In this document: piece by piece, positions 24,925-33,770 of the stretch
Position numbering within the stretch: the stretch's first letter is position 1
Layout: every line of letters starts with the position of its first letter
Origin: Allofournierella_A excrementavium
GTDB lineage: Bacteria; Bacillota; Clostridia; Oscillospirales; Ruminococcaceae
Assembly (NCBI GenBank): GCA_019120375.1
Contig: DWVE01000030.1
Span: 25,855-89,854 of the forward strand
Length of the DNA stretch: 64,000 nucleotides
Direction: 5' to 3'
Made by a program: the position numbers and the translations under genes
Notes under the pieces: generated by a model
Database searches by the model: none
Told to the model about the DNA's origin: nothing
The model's input: only the letters and a program-made list of their open reading frames with translations

Positions 24925-26403
24925 TCAGCGGCCCAGCCGCTCGTAAAGTTCGGTCAGGCGGCGGATGCGCCCGGCCAGCGCGGGGCTTGCCGCGCCGGGG
25001 GCCATGCGCCACTGCCAGTTGCCCCCGGCCTTGCTGGGGGTGTTCATCCGGGCCGAGGCGGGCAGCGCCAGCCAGTCCTGCATGGGGATGACGGCGGTGT
25101 CGCTCACGCTGGCGAAGGCGGTGCGGATGAAGGCGTCCACCAGCGCCTCGCTTTCGCCGCAGGCCATGTAGGCCCGGGCCAGCGCCACGTCCTCCGGGTC
25201 GGCCTCGGTCTGCCACGCGGCGGTGGTGGTGTTGTCGTGGGTGCCGGTGTAGACCACCGAATTGGGGATGTAGCCATGGGGCATGTAGTCCCCGGCCTCC
25301 CGGCGGTCGAAGGCGAATTGCAGCACCTTCATGCCGGGATAGCCGCTGGCCTCCAGCAGGGCCTTCACCTCGGGGGTGAGATAGCCCAGGTCCTCGGCGA
25401 TGATGCGGGCCGCGGGCAGGCCCTTGTGCAGCGCGCGCATCAGCGCCATGCCCGGCCCCTTGCGCCACACGCCGTTTTTGGCGGTGGTGTCCTTCGCGGG
25501 GATGGCAAAATAGCTCTCGAAGCCCCGGAAGTGGTCGATGCGCACCACGTCGTACACCGTGCAGGCGTGGGCCAGCCGGCGCACCCACCAGGCGTAGCCG
25601 GTGGTGTAGTGGTAGTCCCAGTCATAGAGGGGGTTGCCCCACAGCTGGCCGTCGGCGGCAAAGGCGTCCGGCGGGCAGCCCGCCACGGCGGCCATGCGCC
25701 GGTCGGCGGTGAGCTGGAACAGCTCCGGCCCGGCCCAGATGTCCGACGAGTCGGGGGAGACGTAGATGGGGATGTCCCCGATGATGGAGACGCCCTTTTC
25801 ATTCGCGTAGGCCTTGAGGGCGGTCCACTGGCGGTGGAAGAGGTACTGCACGCCCTTCCAGTAGCGCACCGGCCCCGCCAGCCGCTCGGCGGCCCGGCGC
25901 AGTGCTTCCGGCTGGCGCAAGCGCACCGGGTCGGGCCAGTCAAACCAGCTCTTCTGCCCGTTCTCGCCCTTCAGGGCCATGAACAGGGCGTAGTCCTCCA
26001 GCCAGAAGGCGTTCTCGGCGCAGAAGGCCGCAAGGCCCTCGTCCTCCGGCTCCAGCCGGTCCACCGCCTTCTTCAGAAGGGCGTGGCGGCCCCGGTAGAG
26101 CGCGCCGTAGTCCACGGAGGTCTCGTCGCCGCCCCAGTCAAAGGCCTCGGCCTCTCCCTCTTCCAAAAGGCCGTCGGCAAGCAGCAGGCCGGGGTCGATG
26201 AAATAGGGGTTTGCCGCAAAGGCGGAAAAACTCTGATAGGGGCTGTCGCCGTAGCCGGTGGGGCCGATGGGCAGGATCTGCCAGTAGCTCTGGCCGGCGG
26301 CGGCGAGAAAATCCACAAAACGCTTTGCCTCTTCGCCCAGCGTGCCGATGCCGTAAGGCCCCGGCAGGCTGGACAGGGGCAGCAGGACGCCCGCGGCTCT
26401 CAT
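24925..26403 (-). CDS. malQ: 4-alpha-glucanotransferase (amylomaltase, GH77)
   Basis: It disproportionates maltodextrins in the cytoplasm. The 492-residue enzyme begins MRAAGVLLPLSSLPGPYGIG and shows the GH77 landmarks: GDSPYQSFSAFAANPYFID, IGDIPIYV, YDVVRIDHFRGFE with the nucleophile aspartate, IIAEDLG with the acid/base glutamate, and YTGTHDNTTT with the stabilising aspartate. The length is standard for the short bacterial type. The ATG overlaps the permease stop (ATGA), tying breakdown to uptake of the imported sugar. Confidence 0.96.
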   Translation of the reverse strand: MRAAGVLLPLSSLPGPYGIGTLGEEAKRFVDFLAAAGQSYWQILPIGPTGYGDSPYQSFSAFAANPYFIDPGLLLADGLLEEGEAEAFDWGGDETSVDYGALYRGRHALLKKAVDRLEPEDEGLAAFCAENAFWLEDYALFMALKGENGQKSWFDWPDPVRLRQPEALRRAAERLAGPVRYWKGVQYLFHRQWTALKAYANEKGVSIIGDIPIYVSPDSSDIWAGPELFQLTADRRMAAVAGCPPDAFAADGQLWGNPLYDWDYHYTTGYAWWVRRLAHACTVYDVVRIDHFRGFESYFAIPAKDTTAKNGVWRKGPGMALMRALHKGLPAARIIAEDLGYLTPEVKALLEASGYPGMKVLQFAFDRREAGDYMPHGYIPNSVVYTGTHDNTTTAAWQTEADPEDVALARAYMACGESEALVDAFIRTAFASVSDTAVIPMQDWLALPASARMNTPSKAGGNWQWRMAPGAASPALAGRIRRLTELYERLGR

Positions 26404-27248
26404 CCCTTCACCGCGCCGGCAACGACGCCCTCGATGATGTACTTCTGGCAGGCAAGGTAGAAGATGATGATGGGCACGATGGTCAGCAGGATGCAGGCCA
26501 TCATCGGGCCCATCTCCACCCGGCCGTAGCTGCCGCGGAAGTACTGGATGAGCATGGGGATGGTGCGGTACTTGCGGATGTCCAGCACCAGGGTGGGCAG
26601 CAGGTAGTCGTTCCACACCCACATGGCCTGCAGGATGGCCACCGAGATCAGGGTGGGCTTCAAAATGGGCAGCACCACCAGGCCGTAGGTCTGCAGGGGG
26701 TTGCAGCCGTCGATGGTGGCGGCCTCCTCAATTTCCAGCGGGATGCTCTTCACGAAGCCGCAGAACATGAACACCGCCAGCCCCGCGCCGAAGCCCAGGT
26801 AGATGATGCAGATGTTGTAGGGGGTGTTCAGCTTGAGGCTGTCGGCGGTCTGGGCCAGGGTGAACATCACCATCTGGAAGGGCACCACCATGCTGAACAC
26901 GCACAGGTAGTAGATGGCCTTGGAAATGGGCCCGTTGATGCGGGTGATGTACCAGGCGCACATGGAGCAGCACAGAAGGATCAGCGCCACCGAGGTGACG
27001 GTGATGAAGGCGCTGTAGAAAAAGCTCTGCAAAAAGCCCTGGCTGACCACGGCGGCCACAAAGTTGGCCGCGCCGGCAAAGGTGTCGGCGGTGGGCAGCT
27101 GGAACACGGTGCTGGTGCTGATGGCGGTCTCCACCTTGAAGGAGTTGATCAGGATCATGAACACCGGGTAGACATACAGCACCGCCAGCACGGCGAACAC
27201 CACGGTGAACGCCATGTTGAGGGCGTGTTTCGCTTTCAGATTGTTCAT
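26400..27248 (-). CDS. Carbohydrate ABC transporter permease, MalG type
   Basis: A 282-residue permease with six membrane helices and the EAA loop EEAATIDGCNPLQTYGLVVLP, which contacts the ATPase. The N-terminus MNNLKAKHALNMAFTVVFAV and C-terminal VAGAVKG ending are typical of MalG/CUT1. It overlaps the MalF-type gene and malQ by 4 bases each. No ATPase gene is present in this operon, so a shared MsmX/MalK-like ATPase encoded elsewhere is expected. Confidence 0.94.
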   Translation of the reverse strand: MNNLKAKHALNMAFTVVFAVLAVLYVYPVFMILINSFKVETAISTSTVFQLPTADTFAGAANFVAAVVSQGFLQSFFYSAFITVTSVALILLCCSMCAWYITRINGPISKAIYYLCVFSMVVPFQMVMFTLAQTADSLKLNTPYNICIIYLGFGAGLAVFMFCGFVKSIPLEIEEAATIDGCNPLQTYGLVVLPILKPTLISVAILQAMWVWNDYLLPTLVLDIRKYRTIPMLIQYFRGSYGRVEMGPMMACILLTIVPIIIFYLACQKYIIEGVVAGAVKG

Positions 27249-28096
27249 TGCTGCACCTCCTTGGAGCGGGTGGCCCGCAGCTGGACCAGCGCGATGATGA
27301 CCACGACCACGAAGAAGATCACGGCCTTGGCCTGGCCGATGCCCTTCCACTGGGGCCCGGAGCGGGCGTAGAAGGTGTTGTAGATGTTCAGCGCCAGCAT
27401 TTCGGTGGCGTGGTTGGGCTCGCCGGCGGTGAGGGAGAGGTTCTGGTCAAACAGCTTGAAGCTGTTGGTCAGGGTCAGGAACAGGCAGATGGTCACGCTG
27501 CTCATCACCATGGGCAGCTTGATCTTGACAAGGGTCTGCCAGCTGTTGGCGCCGTCGATGGCGGCGGCCTCCAGAAGGTCGGGCGAGACGTTCTGCAGCC
27601 CGGCGATGTAGATGATCATCATATAGCCCACCTGCTGCCAGGCCATCAGGACGATGAGGCCCCAGTAGCCGGCGGGGGTGTTCAGGCCCAGCAAGGGCTG
27701 TTCCACGATGCTGAGCACGCAGTTGATGAGGATCTGCCAGATGTAGCCCAGCACGATGCCGCCGATGAGGTTGGGCATGAAGAACACCGTGCGGAAGATG
27801 TTGGTGCCCTTGATGCCCCTTGTGAGCACCAGCGCCACGGCGAAGGCCAGCAGGTTGATGGTGACGGTGCTGACCACGGTGAAGGCCACCGTGAACCAGA
27901 ACGAGTGCAGGAAGGCCTCGTCCTTCAGGGCGGTGACATAGTTGGAAATGCCCACCCATTTGGCGTTGTTCACCGTGGTGAACTTGCAGAACGACAGATA
28001 GATGCCCTCCGCGAAGGGGATGAGGAAGCCGATCGTGAAGGCCGCCAGCGTGGGCAGCACAAAGATCGGGAAATACTTTTTCAGCGTTTTGTTCAT
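27245..28096 (-). CDS. Carbohydrate ABC transporter permease, MalF type
   Basis: A 283-residue inner membrane permease of the CUT1 class with six helices and the EAA loop LEAAAIDGANSWQTLVKIKLP. It pairs with the MalG-type partner whose gene it overlaps by 4 bases. The gene lies 85 bases downstream of the binding-protein gene, across a stem-loop. Substrate is inferred as maltodextrin from malQ. Confidence 0.94.
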   Translation of the reverse strand: MNKTLKKYFPIFVLPTLAAFTIGFLIPFAEGIYLSFCKFTTVNNAKWVGISNYVTALKDEAFLHSFWFTVAFTVVSTVTINLLAFAVALVLTRGIKGTNIFRTVFFMPNLIGGIVLGYIWQILINCVLSIVEQPLLGLNTPAGYWGLIVLMAWQQVGYMMIIYIAGLQNVSPDLLEAAAIDGANSWQTLVKIKLPMVMSSVTICLFLTLTNSFKLFDQNLSLTAGEPNHATEMLALNIYNTFYARSGPQWKGIGQAKAVIFFVVVVIIALVQLRATRSKEVQQ

Positions 28097-28130
28097 GCCG
28101 CTTTTTATCCCTCCTTACAATGGGGCCCGC

Positions 28131-28166
28131 ACCGAAAAATGGGGGAGCGAGAGGCTCCCCCATTTA
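28131..28166 (-). terminator. Intercistronic stem-loop between binding protein and permease genes
   Basis: On the minus strand AATGGGGGAGC pairs with GCTCCCCCATT and is followed by TTTCGG. Such a partial terminator behind a binding-protein gene commonly raises its transcript level over that of the permeases, and that is the likely role here. Confidence 0.75.
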
Positions 28167-28181
28167 TTCTCAGCGCAGGGT

Positions 28182-29504
28182 TCAGCCGTTGGCCAGCTGA
28201 TACTCGGCGGCCCAGTTGTCCACGAAGGCGGTGACAACGTCGTCCCAGCTGCCGGTGCCGGCGGCGTAGGCGGTCAGGGCGGTGCCCAGAACGTTCTTCC
28301 ACTCCTCAGAGGGCATGGTGGTGAAGTTCCAGGACACAGGGGTCTTGCCGGCGGCGGTCATCTCGGCGTCGGTCTTGACGAACAGGTTGGCGGATTCCTG
28401 CGCGGCCTTGAAGGGGATGACGAAGCCCATGTCGGTGGCCATGGCGGTGGTGCCTTCCTCGCTGGTGACGCACCAGTTGATGAAGTCCAGGGTGGCCTGG
28501 ATGTCTTCCTCAGAAGCCATGTTGTTCACGCACCAGTAGTTCTCGGTGCCGGTGCACAGGCCCTGGTTGGCCTCGTCGCCCACGCCGATGTAGATGGGGA
28601 TCATGGCCAGGTCGTCGTCGGTGAACTTGCCCTCGCCGGTCACGTTGCCATACTCCCAGGAGCCGTTCTGATAGAACACGGCTTCACCGGCCAAAAACTC
28701 GTTCAGGCTGTCGTCCGCGGTCTTGGCGGCCAGCTCGGTGGGCTCGCAGGTGGCGTTGTTGATGTACAGATCCCAGATGTTCTTGTAGTTGTCCAGGTAG
28801 GTGCCCTTGATGGCGTCGGTGCTGGTGATGCCCTCATCCTGGTACTCGAAGTAGATGGGCAGGTTCGCCAGGTGGGTCTTGAAGCGCCAGTCGGAAGAGG
28901 AGTCCATGCCGGCGCTGGTGAAGGCGGAGAAGCCCAGTTCGTCCTTGCGGGCGGTGATGTCCTCGGCCACGGCCTTCAGGTCCTCAAAGCTCTGGATGTC
29001 CTCCACGGTGTAGCCCGCCTCGGCCAGCAGGGTCTTGTTCGTGATGATGCCGTAGCTCTCGATCACGTAGCCGATGCCGTAGACGGTGTCGCCCTCTTTC
29101 AGGGCGTAGGTGTCGCTGGTCAGCTGGCTGTAGATGTCGCTGCCGGCCAGGTCATAGCAGTAGTCCTTCCAGTTGGCCAGGCCCACGGGGCCGTTCACCT
29201 GGAACAGGGTGGGCGCGTCGGACTTGCCCATCTCGGCCATCAGAGTGGTCTCGTAGGTGCCGGAGGCGGCGGTGACCACTTCCACGGGCACGCCGGTCTG
29301 CTCGGTGTAGACCTTGGCCAGGTTCTGCCAGTCCTCATCCTGCTCGGGCTTGAAGTTCAGGTAATAGACCTTGCCGGCGGCAGCGGGGGTGCTGGTGCCG
29401 GTGGAATCGCCGCCGGAGGTGGCGGTGCTGCTGGGGGTGCTGCCGCAGGCGGCCAGGCTCAGAGCCATGACGCCGGCCAGCACGAGTGCAAGTGCCTTTT
29501 TCAT
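28182..29504 (-). CDS. Sugar-binding lipoprotein of ABC transporter (maltodextrin type)
   Basis: A 440-residue extracellular solute-binding protein with a lipoprotein signal peptide and lipobox LAAC (cysteine at residue 20), a Ser/Thr-rich linker (GSTPSSTATSGGDSTG), and family-1 binding protein body: KVYYLNFKPEQDEDWQNLAK, FLAGEAVFYQNGSWEYGNV and FVIPFK near the C-terminus. It captures the sugar for the two permeases encoded downstream. ATG at 29504 is preceded by AAGGAGAA. The ligand is inferred from malQ and not from binding residues. Confidence 0.93.
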   Translation of the reverse strand: MKKALALVLAGVMALSLAACGSTPSSTATSGGDSTGTSTPAAAGKVYYLNFKPEQDEDWQNLAKVYTEQTGVPVEVVTAASGTYETTLMAEMGKSDAPTLFQVNGPVGLANWKDYCYDLAGSDIYSQLTSDTYALKEGDTVYGIGYVIESYGIITNKTLLAEAGYTVEDIQSFEDLKAVAEDITARKDELGFSAFTSAGMDSSSDWRFKTHLANLPIYFEYQDEGITSTDAIKGTYLDNYKNIWDLYINNATCEPTELAAKTADDSLNEFLAGEAVFYQNGSWEYGNVTGEGKFTDDDLAMIPIYIGVGDEANQGLCTGTENYWCVNNMASEEDIQATLDFINWCVTSEEGTTAMATDMGFVIPFKAAQESANLFVKTDAEMTAAGKTPVSWNFTTMPSEEWKNVLGTALTAYAAGTGSWDDVVTAFVDNWAAEYQLANG

Positions 29505-29584
29505 ATGTGTTCTCCTTTTTCTTTTGCCCCCTTGCGGGGACGGTTTAAAACAAAAGCGGACCTTCCGCTCTGCTTACCAAAAAA

Positions 29585-30586
29585 TCAGATGGCCCTCACC
29601 GAGCCGCCCGGGGCGGGCTCGGCCTGCAACAGCACCGTGCGCGCCGGCTGGCGCTTTTCGATGCAGCGCAAAAGCAGCTTCACGCTCTGGCCCGCGATCT
29701 CGGCGGCGGGCTGGCGCATGGTGGCCAGCTGGGGGTTGTAGAACCGGGCCATGGGGATGCCGTCGAAGCCCAGCACCGAGATGTCGCCCGGCACCGTGAG
29801 GCCCGCGTCCAGGATGGCCCGCACCGCGCCGATGGCGGTCACGTCGCTCATGGCGAACACCGCGCTCACCCGGCCGCCCGTCTCCAGAAAGGCCTTCATG
29901 GCGGCGTAGCCGCCCGCCATGCTGAACTCCGCCTGCAAAAAGCGGGACGAGTCAAAGGGGATGCCGTGCTCCTCAAAGCTCTGGCGCACGCCCTCCAGGC
30001 GCATCTTGCCGGGGCTGGAGCGCTCGGGGTCGGTGCCCAGCACCAGAATGTCCCGGTGGCCCCGCTCCACCAGATAGTCGATGGCCGCTCTGCCGGCGGC
30101 CTTGTCGTCCACGCCCACCATGGAGAGGTTCTCGAACCGCAGTTCGTCGCTCACGGTGGTGGCCAGCACACAGGGCAGGTCGATCTTGTCGAACCCTTTG
30201 CGGAAGTTGCGGCTGTCGCCTCCCAGGAAGATGATGCCCCGGGGCTTCAGCTCCCGGCACACCCGCTGGGCGGCGGCCACCTCGTCGGCGGTCTCGCCCA
30301 CATACTCCACAACGCCCTCGTAGCCCGCTTCGCCCACCAGCCGCTGCAGCTCCACCAGCATGTCCGCAAAGAACAGGTTGGAGGTGCCGCGCACGATGAA
30401 GGCCACGCTTTTGGCCTGCTGGCGCTTGAGCTGCCGGGCGTTGGAGTTGGGCACAAAGCCCTTTGCCGCCACGATGGCGGCGATGCGGCGCTTGGCCTCT
30501 TCGCTCACGTCCGGGTGGTCGTTCAGCGCCCGGGAGACGGTGCTGATGGCGTAGCCGCTTTCCCGGGCAATGTCCTTGATGGTCAA
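29585..30586 (-). CDS. LacI-family transcriptional regulator
   Basis: A 333-residue repressor. Residues 1-50 are the LacI helix-turn-helix MTIKDIARESGYAISTVSRA with the hinge QLKRQQA; residues about 60-330 are a periplasmic-binding-protein fold (FIVRGTSNLFFADMLVELQ, ILVLGTDPERSSPGKMRL, SVLGFDGIPMARFYNPQLAT). It lies 80 bases before the sugar-binding protein gene on the same strand, so it probably controls the maltodextrin genes and itself. A 12-base palindromic operator lies just downstream of its predicted start point. Confidence 0.94.
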   Translation of the reverse strand: MTIKDIARESGYAISTVSRALNDHPDVSEEAKRRIAAIVAAKGFVPNSNARQLKRQQAKSVAFIVRGTSNLFFADMLVELQRLVGEAGYEGVVEYVGETADEVAAAQRVCRELKPRGIIFLGGDSRNFRKGFDKIDLPCVLATTVSDELRFENLSMVGVDDKAAGRAAIDYLVERGHRDILVLGTDPERSSPGKMRLEGVRQSFEEHGIPFDSSRFLQAEFSMAGGYAAMKAFLETGGRVSAVFAMSDVTAIGAVRAILDAGLTVPGDISVLGFDGIPMARFYNPQLATMRQPAAEIAGQSVKLLLRCIEKRQPARTVLLQAEPAPGGSVRAI

Positions 30587-30637
30587 ACCGGCTCGCCCTC
30601 GCTTCCCCCGGCGTTATCACTGCAAAAAAACGTTGCC

Positions 30638-30688
30638 GGAAACGTTTCCAAGCAAGTTTATTATAGCTTCCCCGGCGGCGGTTTTCAA
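30638..30688 (-). promoter_or_regulatory. Promoter and LacI-type operator of the lacI-maltodextrin unit
   Basis: Minus strand: TTGAAA (30683-30688), 17-base spacer, TATAAT (30660-30665). The perfect palindrome GGAAACGTTTCC (30638-30649, central CG as in LacI-family sites) sits just after the predicted start point, where a bound repressor would block elongation. Confidence 0.85.
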
Positions 30689-30836
30689 GGCGTTCAAGTC
30701 ATTTTCATCAGTATGCAAGCGCCAAAGGAAAAATTCTTGTGCAAATTGACGCAGAAATGCCCCGGAGGCTGTCATTTTGCTGTAACCATTCCGAAAAAAA
30801 GCCCAAAGAAAGACAAAAATCTCCGCGCCCTGCCCG

Positions 30837-30882
30837 AAAAAACAAAAACAGCGGCCCTCCCGAAAACCCGGGCAGGCCGCCG
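30837..30882 (-). terminator. Terminator of the beta-helix surface protein gene
   Basis: On the minus strand GCGGCC-TG-CCCGGG pairs with CGGG-AG-GGCCGC and is followed by TGTTTTTGTTTTTT. The rest of the 339-base gap between 30586 and 30926 holds the LacI promoter and operator and otherwise nothing that I recognise. Confidence 0.8.
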
Positions 30883-30925
30883 CACATATGTAAAATAAGG
30901 ATCGATGATGATATGTAAAAAGGGG

Positions 30926-33586
30926 TCAGCGGCGCCATTTGTCCCTGCGGCCGGTGAGCAGCAGCTGCACCAGCAGCGAAAGGAACACCAGCACCACCAC
31001 CGCCACCCCGGCCAGGGTGATGAAGGGCATGAGCCGAAGGGTCTTGTCCTCGGGCAGCGAGTAGGAGGGGCGCTGGGGCGTTTCGGGCAGCAGGGATTCG
31101 TCGTAGGCGACGACGTATTTGGAGAAGTGGCCGGTGGAGAAGGTCACCTCGTCGGTGGCCGCGTTGTAGAGGGTGTCGCAGGGGGTCACGCCGCCCTCTT
31201 CGTCCAGATACCAGACCACCACGCAGTCCGGGTTGAGGCCGAAGTCCAGGTCGTGGGGCAGGGTGACGCTGGCGCAGCCGCCGCTGAAATCGGAGATGGC
31301 CGCGCCCTCGCTTTCCAGGGTCAGTTCGGTCACCGCAAAGTCGCCGGCCGCCTCGGCCTGGGCCTCGTTCATGGAGCTGCCGTCCACCGGGCTCACCGCC
31401 AGCACCAGGTCTTCGCCGGCCTGCTGCGCGATGGAGCTGAGGGCGGCGGAATCAAAGGTGACGTCCGCCACCGGGCTGGCCACCGTGAGGCTGGAGCCCT
31501 CCTGGGCCGCCAGTTCGGCCAGCGGACCGGCGGGCATGCTCACCTCCAGGGCGCTGGCATCTTCCGCCTCCAGTTCCAGGGTGACGGCGGGGCCTTCGCC
31601 CTCGGCGGCCCGGGCGATGGCCCGGCTCACCGCGCTGGCAAAAGCTTTCCGGTCCACCTGAGCCACGGCCTTGCCGTTCTCCACCTGGGTCTCCACCGAG
31701 GCGGTCACCGGGCCGGGAGTGGCGGTGGGCAAGGGCGCGCCGGTGGGCTGGGGCGTTGCTGCCGTTTCAGGCGCGGGCGCGGGGCTGGCCGAGGGGGCCG
31801 GGGCCGTGTCCGGCCGGGGCGTTGCCGTCGCCGAGGGGCTGGGCGTGGGAGAAGGCGCGGGGCTCGCGGAAGGCGCGGGGGTCGCAGAGGGAGTGGGCGT
31901 GGGGGCGGGGGCGAAGCCGTAGCTGCTGTCGCCGGTGCGCACCAGCCCGGCTTCCTCCGCGCCCGCAACGGTGATGAGCGTTCTGTCGCCGTCCAGCCGG
32001 ATGACGTCCAGCCCGGCGGCGCTCTCGCCGGTCATGGTGACGGCGGCGTTTTCGGCAAAGGTGAGAGCGGTGCTTTTGCCGCCCGGGTCGAGGCCGATGC
32101 CGTACCAGGAGGCGGGGCCGGTCATCAGGGCCAGCCCGCCCTTCACCGTCACCGCGGAGGCGTTCACCGTCAGCGGCGCGCCGGCGGCGGAGTCGGTGTG
32201 GTCCAGGGTCAGGTCCTGCAGCACCGCGCCGCTCACCTGGTAGAGGTTCACTCCGTGGCGGTTGGCGGCGCCGGTCTTCACCACGCCGTTTTTCAGCGTC
32301 ACATCGTCGGCGCTGATGTTGATGAGATGCGCGTCCGCCCGCTCGTCGTCAGAGGAGAAGCCGGCGGCGGCGCTGACCGTGCGGCCGTTCAGGTCCAGGG
32401 TCATGCCCTCCACGTTCAGGTCCAGCATCCGCTCCAGTTCCGCGTCCGCCAGCAGGGTGACGGTCTTGTCGGCGGCAGAGGGCAGGGCGGCCAGCGCCTC
32501 ATCCAGGCTGTAATATTCCCGGCCATCCACCAGGGCCGCCGGGGTCCGGGACTGCACGGTGTACATGCCGTCCCCGCCCTGCACCAGGATCAGGCCGGGG
32601 GCCAGAAATTCGCTCACATCGGCGGCGAAGCTGCCGCCCCGGATGACCAGACTGTCCCCTTCCAGGGGGGAGAAATGGGCGATGGTGCCAATGAAGCGGC
32701 CGTCCTCGATGGTCACGGTGGTGCAAACGGACGGGTCCTCCCCGCCGTAGGTGGACAGGGCGTAGCCGAAGCAGTCGATGACGGTGCCGTCCACCACCAG
32801 CGTGGTGTCGCCGCCGCTTTCGGCCCAGTAGGTGTCCACCAGGATGCCGTTGGCGCCACCGCTGATGAGGCCGCCCTTCATGGTGACGTCCGCTTTGCTG
32901 CCGATCTCGACGGAGAAGGCGGACCAGCCGCCCAGAGAGGCGTCGTTGTAAATGGTGGTGTTCTCGATCAGGCCGGTCACCGGTTCGTCGCCGGAGCCGA
33001 TCTGAAATCCCTTCGTCAGCCAGCTGCCGGAAAAGCGGTCCGCGCGGCAGTCGATGACGGAATTGCGCACCTCAAAGGCGCCCGCCTTGAAGGTGAAGGC
33101 CTCCCGGGAGAAGTCCAGCACGGTCAGCCCGTCGGCCACCAGCACCGCGCCGGTGGAGCCGCTGTCGATGCGGACCACCGAGTCCACGCTGGCGGAGCTG
33201 AAATCCGTCAGGGTCATGTTTTTCAGGGTGACAGCGCCGTCCTTCACCTGGATGCCCGCCTCGCTGCCGGCGGGCAGGCCGGTGCCGTAAATGGCGTGGC
33301 CGCCGCCGTCGATGGTGATGGTTTTTTCCAGCACCAGAGGCTCATACAAAATCAGGTCGTTTTGCAGCACGAGGGTGTCGCCCTCGGCGGCCTGCGCCGC
33401 GGCGCTGGCCAGGTCCGCGAAGCCCTGGCCGGTGGCGGCGCTGCGCACCGCCGCGTTCTCTTCCCGCTCGCAGGAGGGGGCGCGGGCGTCCGGCGCCTGT
33501 GCCGCGTCGTCCGCCGAGGCAGAGAGGGGCAGGACCGCCAGCGCCATGGCCAAAGCCAGCAAAAGCGACAGGGCTTTTTCTTTCAT
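30926..33586 (-). CDS. Large secreted beta-helix surface protein with Pro-rich spacer and C-terminal membrane anchor
   Basis: An 886-residue protein: signal peptide (MKEKALSLLLALAMALAVLP to about residue 25), repeated right-handed beta-helix-like rungs (TITIDGGGHAIYGTG, VTLKNMTLTDF, DLNGRTVSAAAG, VTLKNGVVKTG) to about 565, then a spacer of APTPTPSATPAPSASPAPSP-type repeats (about 570-640), an alpha/beta region (about 650-810) and one C-terminal helix (FITLAGVAVVVLVFLSLLVQ) with a basic tail RRDKWRR. No clean sortase motif precedes that helix (SLPEDKT is the nearest), so it may simply be membrane anchored. It is followed on the same strand by a terminator. A wall- or carbohydrate-binding role is likely but unproved. 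Confidence 0.82.
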   Translation of the reverse strand: MKEKALSLLLALAMALAVLPLSASADDAAQAPDARAPSCEREENAAVRSAATGQGFADLASAAAQAAEGDTLVLQNDLILYEPLVLEKTITIDGGGHAIYGTGLPAGSEAGIQVKDGAVTLKNMTLTDFSSASVDSVVRIDSGSTGAVLVADGLTVLDFSREAFTFKAGAFEVRNSVIDCRADRFSGSWLTKGFQIGSGDEPVTGLIENTTIYNDASLGGWSAFSVEIGSKADVTMKGGLISGGANGILVDTYWAESGGDTTLVVDGTVIDCFGYALSTYGGEDPSVCTTVTIEDGRFIGTIAHFSPLEGDSLVIRGGSFAADVSEFLAPGLILVQGGDGMYTVQSRTPAALVDGREYYSLDEALAALPSAADKTVTLLADAELERMLDLNVEGMTLDLNGRTVSAAAGFSSDDERADAHLINISADDVTLKNGVVKTGAANRHGVNLYQVSGAVLQDLTLDHTDSAAGAPLTVNASAVTVKGGLALMTGPASWYGIGLDPGGKSTALTFAENAAVTMTGESAAGLDVIRLDGDRTLITVAGAEEAGLVRTGDSSYGFAPAPTPTPSATPAPSASPAPSPTPSPSATATPRPDTAPAPSASPAPAPETAATPQPTGAPLPTATPGPVTASVETQVENGKAVAQVDRKAFASAVSRAIARAAEGEGPAVTLELEAEDASALEVSMPAGPLAELAAQEGSSLTVASPVADVTFDSAALSSIAQQAGEDLVLAVSPVDGSSMNEAQAEAAGDFAVTELTLESEGAAISDFSGGCASVTLPHDLDFGLNPDCVVVWYLDEEGGVTPCDTLYNAATDEVTFSTGHFSKYVVAYDESLLPETPQRPSYSLPEDKTLRLMPFITLAGVAVVVLVFLSLLVQLLLTGRRDKWRR

Positions 33587-33770
33587 GTTGCGCGGTCCCT
33601 CCTTTCCGCCCGCGGGGGCTTTTTTTGCAGATAACTACCCTAGTATAATATCTAGTATATAAAGTAACACCGGATGGATTTCTTTGCAAGTAAAAGCTGG
33701 AAAAAGGGCGGTTTTTGGTAAAATTTGTATTTTCTTGCGCTGGCGTTCCGCCCGATTTCTTGCGCAGGCA

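Noticed and set aside
30905..33634. Open frame of 909 codons on the plus strand opposite the beta-helix protein
   Set aside because: Composition is the mirror of a GC-rich coding strand; the minus frame has a signal peptide, beta-helix repeats, a spacer and an anchor.
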